This document shows, in pieces, positions 1-5,247 of a stretch of 5,247 nt of DNA; position 1 is the first letter of the stretch; every line of letters starts with the position of its first letter. A program made the position numbers and the translations under genes. Origin of the DNA: an uncultured Bacillota bacterium. GTDB taxonomy: Bacteria; Bacillota; Clostridia; Lachnospirales; Lachnospiraceae. The stretch lies in the NCBI GenBank assembly GCA_958352855.1, contig CATWQE010000125.1, forward strand, positions 1 through 5,247, read 5' to 3'. The notes beneath the pieces were generated by a model. It did not search any database. It saw only the letters and a program-made list of their open reading frames with translations, and was not told the origin of the DNA.

Positions 1-8
1 GAACAAAC

Positions 9-3000
9 ATGGCAAAGCGAACTGATATAAAGAAAATACTGGTTATTGGTTCTGGGCCCATTGTAATCGGACAGGCAGCAGAATTTGATTATGCAGGAAC
101 CCAGGCGTGCCTTGCACTGAAGGAAGAGGGCTATGAAGTGATTCTGTGCAATTCTAATCCGGCGACCATTATGACAGATCCGGTTATTGCAGATAAAGTG
201 TATATGGAGCCACTTACTCTGGAATACATGGCAAAGATTATCCGCCATGAGCGTCCTGACGCTATTGTGCCTGGAATCGGAGGCCAGACAGGTCTGAACC
301 TTGCCATGCAGTTGGAGAAAAAGGGAGTTTTAAAGGAGTGTCAGACAGAATTGCTGGGAACCAGAAGTGACAGCATCCGGCAGGCAGAAGACAGGGAACT
401 ATTTAAAGAACTATGTGAAAAACTGGGAGAACCGGTCTTGCCTTCCTCCATTGCCAATACAGTGGAAGAGGCTATAAGGGCAGCGCGCTCTATTGGTTAT
501 CCGGTGGTTCTAAGACCGGCTTTCACCCTGGGCGGAACCGGAGGCGGATTTGCAGATAATGAACAGGAATTTTTAGATCTTATTAAAAATGCACTGGCTT
601 TGTCACCGGTTCATCAGGTATTAATAGAAAAAAGCATCAAAGGATTCAAAGAAATCGAATATGAAGTTATCCGCGATTCCAATGATACGGCCATCACAGT
701 ATGCAACATGGAAAATCTGGACCCTGTTGGAATCCACACAGGTGATTCTATTGTAGTCTGCCCGTCTCAGACACTTACGAATAAGGAATACCAGATGCTA
801 AGAGACAGTGCCCTGAGATTAATTCGGGCACTCCAGGTAGAAGGCGGCTGCAATGTACAGTTTGCATTGGATCCCCATTCCTTCCAGTATTATGTTATTG
901 AAGTAAATCCCCGGGTTTCCCGTTCTTCCGCACTGGCTTCAAAAGCAAGCGGATATCCCATTGCCCGGGTTTCTGCAAAAATCAGTGTAGGTATGACTCT
1001 GGATGAGATTCCTCTTGTGAATACGCCGGCTTCCTTTGAGCCTGCCCTGGATTATGTTGTGACGAAAATGCCTCGTTTTCCTTTTGATAAGTTTGCAGAT
1101 GCCAATCAAAGGCTGGGCACGCAGATGAAAGCCACAGGGGAGGTTATGAGCATTGGCAGAACCTTTGAAGAAAGCCTGCTAAAGGCAGTCCGTTCCCTGG
1201 AAACAGGAGTGTTTCATTTGTATATGGAGAAATTTGACCAGCTCACCGACCAAGAACTTCTTTCCTATATCAAGACAGGAACCCATGACAGAATCTTTGC
1301 CATTGCGCAATTACTGAGACTGGGCTATGATATCCGACAGATTGCCCTGGAAACAAAAATTGACCGATTTTTCCTGGATAAGATAAAGAAAATCACAGAA
1401 ACAGAAAACGTATTAAAAGCAAATCCCTGGAACAAGGAGGTTCTCTGCCAGGCAAAAAAAGAAGGCTTCTCTGACTGCGCCATAGCCTGGCTTTGGAATG
1501 CAAAAGAAGAGGAAATCTTCCGTATAAGAAAAGAACAGCAGATGTTTCCGGTTTATAAAATGATTGATACCTGCGCTTCGGAATTTGACAGTTATGTTCC
1601 TTATTTTTATTCCACTTACGAAGAGGAGAATGAAGCTATAGCAGGAGACAGAAAGAAAATCCTGGTGCTTGGTTCCGGCCCTATCCGCATTGGACAGGGA
1701 GTAGAATTTGATTATTCTACGGTTCACGCTGTAAAAACCATCCGAAATGCCGGATATGAAGCCATTGTTATCAACAATAATCCGGAAACAGTTTCCACAG
1801 ATTACACCACCTCAGATAAGCTGTATTTTGAACCGCTCTGCGTAGAGGATGTGATGAATGTCATTGAACTGGAGCGTCCAGAGGGCGTCATTGCCTCTCT
1901 GGGAGGTCAGACAGCCATTAATCTGGCAGCGCCTTTGGAAGCCAGAGGTGTTACCATAATCGGAACAGACTGCAAAGCCATTGAAAAAGCAGAAAACAGG
2001 GAGGCATTTGAAAGGCTTCTTGCAAAGCTTTCCATTCCACAGCCAAAAGGGCAGGCAGTGACTAATATTGAAGACGGAGTGAGAGCCGCTGCTTCCATAG
2101 GGTATCCTGTATTAGTCCGTCCCAGCTTTGTTCTGGGCGGAAGAGCCATGCAGATTGTGGCAAAGGAGGAGCAGCTTCGCCAGTATCTGAAAACAGCGGT
2201 AGAAATCAATGAGGAAAAGCCTGTACTGGTGGATCATTACATCAGAGGTAAAGAAGTAGAAATCGATGGTATTTGTGACGGACAGGACGTCTTTGTGCCA
2301 GGCATCATGGAGCTGGTGGAACGTACCGGCGTACATTCCGGAGATTCGATTAGCGTATACCCAACCTACAGTATTTCAGAGCATGTAAAAGAAGTAATTT
2401 TGGAATATGCCAGAAAGTTAGGGCCTGGAATCGGAATCAAAGGATTGTTCAATATTCAGTTTATTGTGGATCAGGAAGAGCAGGTCTATATCATAGAGGT
2501 GAATCCACGTTCCTCCAGAACGGTCCCGTTTCTCTCAAAAGCCACCGGCTATTCTCTGGCAGATATTGCCACCAGGGTTATGCTTGGAATCAGTCTGAAA
2601 GAGCAGGGTATTACCGCGCATTATCCAAAGGAAAAAGATTTCTGGTATGTAAAGGCTCCTGCATTTTCTTTTGCAAAATTAAATGGGATGGATGCCTATT
2701 TGTCTCCGGAAATGAAATCAACAGGAGAGGCTATAGGATATGACCGGAAGCTTTCCCGCGCCATGTACAAGGCCTTAATTGCTTCCGGGGTAAAAATGCA
2801 GAACTATGGAACGGTCATGGTGACCCTGGCAGATGAAGATAAAGAGGAGGCTCTTCCTTTTATCCGGCGGTTCTATGACATGGGATTTAACATAGAAGCA
2901 ACTGTTGGAACAGGAGAATTCCTGAAAGCACATGGAATCCGGACCCGTATCCGCAGAAAACTCAGTGAAAACAGTACAGAAATTCTGGAAGCTATACGCT

Positions 3001-3188
3001 CCGGTTATGTAAGCTATGTAATCAATACCAGAGCTGTTTTATCTGGCATTCATTATGAAGACGGGCTGGCAATCCGCCGTACTGCGATTGAAAACAATGT
3101 AACCATGTTTACGTCCCTGGATACAGTGAAAGTCCTTCTGGATGTACTGGAGGAAATTACAATAGGGGTTTCACCTCTTTATGCATAA
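9..3188 (+). CDS. carB: Carbamoyl-phosphate synthetase, large (ammonia) subunit
   Basis: This 1059-residue cytosolic enzyme makes carbamoyl phosphate from bicarbonate, two ATP and ammonia; in this family the ammonia is channelled from glutamine by the small subunit CarA. The product feeds arginine and pyrimidine synthesis. The protein shows the classic duplicated architecture. The N-terminal carboxyphosphate half covers about residues 1-400, with GSGPIVIGQ at 14-22, Arg129, Arg169, Glu215, His243 and the EVNPR motif at 298-302. An oligomerisation region covers about 400-550. The C-terminal carbamoyl-phosphate half covers about 550-930, with GSGPIRIGQ at 555-563, Arg704, Glu749, His776 and EVNPR at 830-834. 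An MGS-like allosteric domain follows from about 932, with Thr965, Thr968, Lys984 and Asn1006-Thr1007 in the region that binds UMP or ornithine in E. coli. The length is normal for the family (about 1050-1075) and no catalytic residue appears lost. MAKRTDIKKI is a typical CarB start, but its ribosome binding site lies outside the window. carA is expected just upstream. Whether this copy serves arginine or pyrimidine synthesis cannot be told here. Confidence 0.97.
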   Translation: MAKRTDIKKILVIGSGPIVIGQAAEFDYAGTQACLALKEEGYEVILCNSNPATIMTDPVIADKVYMEPLTLEYMAKIIRHERPDAIVPGIGGQTGLNLAMQLEKKGVLKECQTELLGTRSDSIRQAEDRELFKELCEKLGEPVLPSSIANTVEEAIRAARSIGYPVVLRPAFTLGGTGGGFADNEQEFLDLIKNALALSPVHQVLIEKSIKGFKEIEYEVIRDSNDTAITVCNMENLDPVGIHTGDSIVVCPSQTLTNKEYQMLRDSALRLIRALQVEGGCNVQFALDPHSFQYYVIEVNPRVSRSSALASKASGYPIARVSAKISVGMTLDEIPLVNTPASFEPALDYVVTKMPRFPFDKFADANQRLGTQMKATGEVMSIGRTFEESLLKAVRSLETGVFHLYMEKFDQLTDQELLSYIKTGTHDRIFAIAQLLRLGYDIRQIALETKIDRFFLDKIKKITETENVLKANPWNKEVLCQAKKEGFSDCAIAWLWNAKEEEIFRIRKEQQMFPVYKMIDTCASEFDSYVPYFYSTYEEENEAIAGDRKKILVLGSGPIRIGQGVEFDYSTVHAVKTIRNAGYEAIVINNNPETVSTDYTTSDKLYFEPLCVEDVMNVIELERPEGVIASLGGQTAINLAAPLEARGVTIIGTDCKAIEKAENREAFERLLAKLSIPQPKGQAVTNIEDGVRAAASIGYPVLVRPSFVLGGRAMQIVAKEEQLRQYLKTAVEINEEKPVLVDHYIRGKEVEIDGICDGQDVFVPGIMELVERTGVHSGDSISVYPTYSISEHVKEVILEYARKLGPGIGIKGLFNIQFIVDQEEQVYIIEVNPRSSRTVPFLSKATGYSLADIATRVMLGISLKEQGITAHYPKEKDFWYVKAPAFSFAKLNGMDAYLSPEMKSTGEAIGYDRKLSRAMYKALIASGVKMQNYGTVMVTLADEDKEEALPFIRRFYDMGFNIEATVGTGEFLKAHGIRTRIRRKLSENSTEILEAIRSGYVSYVINTRAVLSGIHYEDGLAIRRTAIENNVTMFTSLDTVKVLLDVLEEITIGVSPLYA

Positions 3189-3194
3189 GGACAG

Positions 3195-3202
3195 AAAAGG
3201 AG
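3195..3202 (+). promoter_or_regulatory. Shine-Dalgarno of dapL (AAAAGGAG), deciding the start codon
   Basis: AAAAGGAG ends directly against the ATG at 3203, leaving no spacer, but lies 9 bases before the in-frame ATG at 3212. Ribosome spacing rules (about 5-9 bases) therefore favour 3212 as the start. A further in-frame ATG at 3224 has a 21-base spacer and is unlikely. Confidence 0.75.
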
Positions 3203-3211
3203 ATGACAAAA

Positions 3212-4402
3212 ATGATACCAAACATGAATTATAGAAATTTAAAAGACTCTTACTTATTTTACCATATTGCCCAGAAAACAAGGGCTTACCTGGAAGAGCA
3301 TCCGGAAACCCATCTTTATCGTATGGGTATTGGAGATGTTTCCCTGCCTCTTTGCGATGCGGTCATCCAGAAGCTCCATGAAGCAGTAGAGGACCAGGCT
3401 GGCAAGGACACGTTTCATGGCTATATGCCGGAATGTGGAGACCCACAGCTTCGGAAAACCATTGCAGCATATTATCAAAAAAGAGGAGTGGTGTTAAGTG
3501 ATGAAGAAGTATTTGTTTCCAGCGGCGCAAGTGATGAGCTGGGAGACATTCTGGACTTGTTTGGAAAAGAGAAGACCGTTTTAATCATGGAGCCTGCTTA
3601 TCCTGCCTATGTGGATGCCAATGTTATTGCAGGTAATACAATCATTCATATTCCCGCAGGGGAGGAAAACGGATTTGTTCCCATGCCGGATCCCAGTATT
3701 ACAGCAGATATCATCTATATCTGTTCACCGAATAATCCTACTGGCGCTGTCTTTAACAAGGAAGCTTTACAGGCATGGGTAGATTATGCAAATCAGATGA
3801 ATGCACTCATTCTTTTTGATGCTGCTTATGAAGCCTTTATTGAAGAAGAGGAGATTCCACACAGTATTTTTGAAATAAATGGGGCGAAAACCTGTGCCAT
3901 TGAAATCTGTTCCCTGTCAAAAACAGCAGGTTTTACAGGGACACGCTGTGGATATACTGTGATTCCCAGGGAGCTCCTTCGTGGTGGAATGAGCCTGAAT
4001 CAGATGTGGGTTAGAAACCGCACTACTAAAACCAATGGTGTTTCTTATATTATTCAAAAAGGAGCTTCCGCTGTGTTTTCTGAAGAAGGACAGAGGCAGA
4101 TTCAGGATTACATTCAAATTTATAAGAAAAACGGAGCCTGCCTGATGGACGTACTGGACCGGCTTGGCATCTGGTATTGTGGAGGAAAAAATGCCCCCTA
4201 TATCTGGATGAAATGCCCAAATGGAATGGGAAGCTGGGAGTTTTTTGATTACCTGCTGCGTGAAATTCAGGTAGTGGGAACACCAGGGGAAGGATTCGGA
4301 GCCTGTGGGGAAGGATATTTTCGTTTTTCTACCTTTGGCTCTCCGGAGGATACCAAGGAGGCAGCCAGAAGACTTGAAATACTTCTTCAAAGCAATTTAT
4401 AA
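3212..4402 (+). CDS. dapL: LL-diaminopimelate aminotransferase (DapL-type, PLP-dependent)
   Basis: DapL enzymes convert tetrahydrodipicolinate and glutamate to LL-2,6-diaminopimelate and 2-oxoglutarate in one cytosolic step, bypassing the succinylase or acetylase routes to lysine and meso-DAP. Counting from the ATG at 3212 (396 aa), this is a fold-type I aminotransferase with family signatures throughout: SYLF at 13-16, GIGD at 39-42, TFHGYMPECG at 67-76, SPNNPTG at 172-178, Asp203 and Tyr206 (pyridine N and O3' contacts), the Schiff-base Lys237 in SLSKTAGFTGTR, TTKTNGVSY at 271-279, the DapL-like APYIWMKCPNGMGSWEFFD, and carboxylate-binding Arg371 in GYFRFSTFG. Length matches known DapLs (about 390-410). 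An ATG at 3203 would add three residues but fits the ribosome binding site poorly. The gene follows carB by 23 bases without a terminator, suggesting one transcript. An oddity is the phosphate-binding loop, SSGAS at 103-107, where familiar DapLs have SDGAK; a related aminotransferase with shifted specificity is the main alternative. Confidence 0.88.
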   Translation: MIPNMNYRNLKDSYLFYHIAQKTRAYLEEHPETHLYRMGIGDVSLPLCDAVIQKLHEAVEDQAGKDTFHGYMPECGDPQLRKTIAAYYQKRGVVLSDEEVFVSSGASDELGDILDLFGKEKTVLIMEPAYPAYVDANVIAGNTIIHIPAGEENGFVPMPDPSITADIIYICSPNNPTGAVFNKEALQAWVDYANQMNALILFDAAYEAFIEEEEIPHSIFEINGAKTCAIEICSLSKTAGFTGTRCGYTVIPRELLRGGMSLNQMWVRNRTTKTNGVSYIIQKGASAVFSEEGQRQIQDYIQIYKKNGACLMDVLDRLGIWYCGGKNAPYIWMKCPNGMGSWEFFDYLLREIQVVGTPGEGFGACGEGYFRFSTFGSPEDTKEAARRLEILLQSNL

Positions 4403-4426
4403 TTACCTATTGACATAGTAGGTAAT
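4402..4426. promoter_or_regulatory. Candidate operator 1: perfect 8-bp inverted repeat over the -35 box
   Basis: The arms ATTACCTA (4402-4409) and TAGGTAAT (4419-4426) are perfect reverse complements separated by 9 bases. The dyad centre (4414) falls inside the TTGACA -35 hexamer, so a bound protein would block sigma-factor contact. The site begins on the last base of the dapL stop codon. It shares the core TACCTAT-N6-AGTAGGTA with a second copy 37 bases downstream. The form resembles sites of Rrf2-family repressors such as CymR or IscR, but assignment to a regulator is inference. Confidence 0.72.
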
Positions 4427-4438
4427 ATGTATTATATT
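4410..4438 (+). promoter_or_regulatory. Predicted sigma-A promoter of metY
   Basis: A perfect -35 hexamer TTGACA (4410-4415) is followed by 17 bases and the -10 hexamer TATATT (4433-4438), which matches the consensus TATAAT at five of six positions. Transcription would begin near 4445, giving a leader of about 36 bases, too short for an S-box or T-box riboswitch. The promoter is interleaved with two inverted repeats, which points to control of initiation by a DNA-binding protein. Confidence 0.8.
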
Positions 4439-4464
4439 AATACCTATCAAACAAGTAGGTATTA
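4438..4464. promoter_or_regulatory. Candidate operator 2: perfect 9-bp inverted repeat over the transcription start
   Basis: The arms TAATACCTA (4438-4446) and TAGGTATTA (4456-4464) are perfect reverse complements, again with a 9-base spacer. The site starts at the last base of the -10 box and ends at the first base of the metY ribosome binding site, so it covers the predicted start of transcription. Because the start is predicted near 4445, most of the left arm would not be transcribed, so a DNA operator is more likely than an mRNA hairpin. It aligns with operator 1 at 18 of 25 positions. Confidence 0.72.
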
Positions 4465-4472
4465 GAAAGGAG
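4464..4472 (+). promoter_or_regulatory. Shine-Dalgarno of metY (AGAAAGGAG)
   Basis: A strong purine-rich site with an 8-base spacer to the ATG at 4481 fixes the metY start. Its first base is the last base of operator 2. Confidence 0.85.
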
Positions 4473-4480
4473 TATTGTTT

Positions 4481-5247
4481 ATGGGAAATTTAAGGTTTGA
4501 AACATTACAGCTTCATGTAGGTCAGGAAAGTCCCGACATAGCCACAGATGCAAGGGCGGTTCCTATTTATGCCACTACCTCTTATGTATTTCATGATTCT
4601 GCTCATGCGGCAGCGCGTTTTAATCTTACGGATGCGGGAAATATTTACGGAAGGCTGACCAATTCCACCCAGGAAGTACTGGAAAAACGAGTAGCCGCCC
4701 TGGAGGGCGGTACAGCAGCTCTGGCTCTTGCCTCCGGCGCTGCGGCTATCAGCTATACACTGGAAGCGCTGGGGCAAAACGGCGGTCACTTTGTTGTACA
4801 GAAGACCATTTACGGAGGCAGTTACAATTTACTGGCGCATACGCTTCCCAATTTCGGAATTACTGCAAGCTTTGTAAATATTCATAATTTAGAAGAAGTG
4901 GAAGCAGCCATTCAGGAACAGACAAGAGCTATTTATGTGGAGACCCTTGGAAATCCCAACAGCGATATTCCGGATCTGGACGCACTTGCTGAGCTTGCTC
5001 ATAAGCATGGGCTGCCCCTGGTGGTGGATAATACCTTTGGAACACCTTACTTCATCCGTCCCATTGAGCATGGTGCAGATATTGTGGTACATTCTGCCAC
5101 AAAATTCCTGGGAGGACATGGAACGATCCTTGGAGGAATCATTGTAGATTCCGGCAATTTTGACTGGAGTGCAGGAGGCAAATACCCGGCGATTGCAGAA
5201 CCTAATCCAAGCTACCATGGAGTCTCTTTTGTAAAAGCAGCCAAGGA
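4481..5247 (+). CDS. metY: O-acetylhomoserine sulfhydrylase (aminocarboxypropyltransferase), 5' part, cut by the window edge
   Basis: MetY-type enzymes convert O-acetyl-L-homoserine and sulfide to L-homocysteine and acetate, the direct sulfhydrylation route to methionine; some also use methanethiol. The visible 255 codons stay open to the edge. Family members are about 425-430 residues, so roughly 170 are missing. Cys/Met-metabolism PLP enzyme signatures are clear: FETLQLHVGQ near the start, AVPIYATTSY at 26-35, YGRLTNST at 56-63, ALEGGTAALALASGAAA at 73-89, Tyr111 in YGGSYNLL (cofactor stacking), VETLGNPN at 153-160, Asp183 in VVDNTFGTPY, and the Schiff-base Lys208 in HSATKFLGGHG. ASGAAA and the long YATTSYVF-to-YGR segment favour MetY over cystathionine gamma-synthase or gamma-lyase. 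The start is supported by the Shine-Dalgarno at 4464-4472 and by alignment with the usual N-terminus. The gene has its own promoter with paired candidate operators, so it is probably controlled separately from dapL, plausibly by sulfur or cysteine status. No frameshift is seen in the part present. Confidence 0.92.
   Translation, partial: MGNLRFETLQLHVGQESPDIATDARAVPIYATTSYVFHDSAHAAARFNLTDAGNIYGRLTNSTQEVLEKRVAALEGGTAALALASGAAAISYTLEALGQNGGHFVVQKTIYGGSYNLLAHTLPNFGITASFVNIHNLEEVEAAIQEQTRAIYVETLGNPNSDIPDLDALAELAHKHGLPLVVDNTFGTPYFIRPIEHGADIVVHSATKFLGGHGTILGGIIVDSGNFDWSAGGKYPAIAEPNPSYHGVSFVKAAK

Noticed and set aside
1413..2336. Minus-strand open frames inside carB (1413-1727, 1907-2209, 2112-2336)
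   Set aside because: They lie opposite a strongly conserved CarB coding sequence, and their translations resemble no family I know. They are shadow frames.
9..2800. Internal repetition within carB as a recent duplication or fusion
   Set aside because: The two similar halves, each with GSGPI-IGQ and EVNPR motifs, are the ancient duplication found in all CarB proteins.
3254..4390. Minus-strand open frames inside dapL (3254-3478, 3917-4390, 4050-4283)
   Set aside because: The plus-strand frame carries all the aminotransferase motifs. The antisense translations lack recognisable domains and two of them overlap each other.
4402..4438. The first inverted repeat as a rho-independent terminator for dapL
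   Set aside because: The 8-bp stem is AT-rich (2 G:C pairs of 8), has a 9-base loop, and is followed by mixed A/T rather than a run of T. It also contains a perfect -35 box and has a sister copy downstream, which fits an operator better.
4505..5218. Open frames overlapping metY (minus 4505-4789 and 4889-5218, plus 4935-5147)
   Set aside because: The metY frame is continuous from 4481 to the window edge with conserved cofactor residues, so the others are shadows.

Overview
The window holds three genes on the + strand: a nearly complete view of carB (only 8 bases precede it), a complete LL-diaminopimelate aminotransferase gene (dapL), and the 5' 60% or so of an O-acetylhomoserine sulfhydrylase gene (metY type), which runs off the right edge. 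Strong AGGAG-type ribosome binding sites, moderate GC, tight spacing and the DapL route to diaminopimelate suggest a Gram-positive anaerobe of the Clostridia, probably Lachnospiraceae-like. That placement is inferred from style and gene content, not from a marker gene.

Layout: carB (9-3188) encodes the large subunit of carbamoyl-phosphate synthetase. Its partner carA would be expected just upstream, outside the window. After 14 to 23 bases comes dapL (3212-4402, with an alternative ATG at 3203), which has its own Shine-Dalgarno and no visible promoter or terminator in the gap, so it is probably co-transcribed with carB. The 78-base gap between dapL and metY (4403-4480) is the only substantial intergenic region. 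It contains a sigma-A-like promoter and two near-identical inverted repeats of the form TACCTA-N9-TAGGTA. One is centred on the -35 box; the other runs from the last base of the -10 box over the predicted transcription start. metY (4481 onward) is therefore probably an independently regulated unit.

Together the genes serve amino acid and nucleotide biosynthesis: carbamoyl phosphate for arginine and pyrimidines, one-step synthesis of LL-diaminopimelate for lysine and peptidoglycan, and direct sulfide fixation into homocysteine for methionine. The last two both draw on the aspartate family. The coding content is ordinary housekeeping metabolism. The most interesting element is the duplicated operator over the metY promoter, which resembles sites of Rrf2-family regulators (CymR/IscR type). 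A second, smaller point is a divergent cofactor phosphate-binding loop in the DapL protein. I found no mobile element, CRISPR array, RNA gene or evident novel system.
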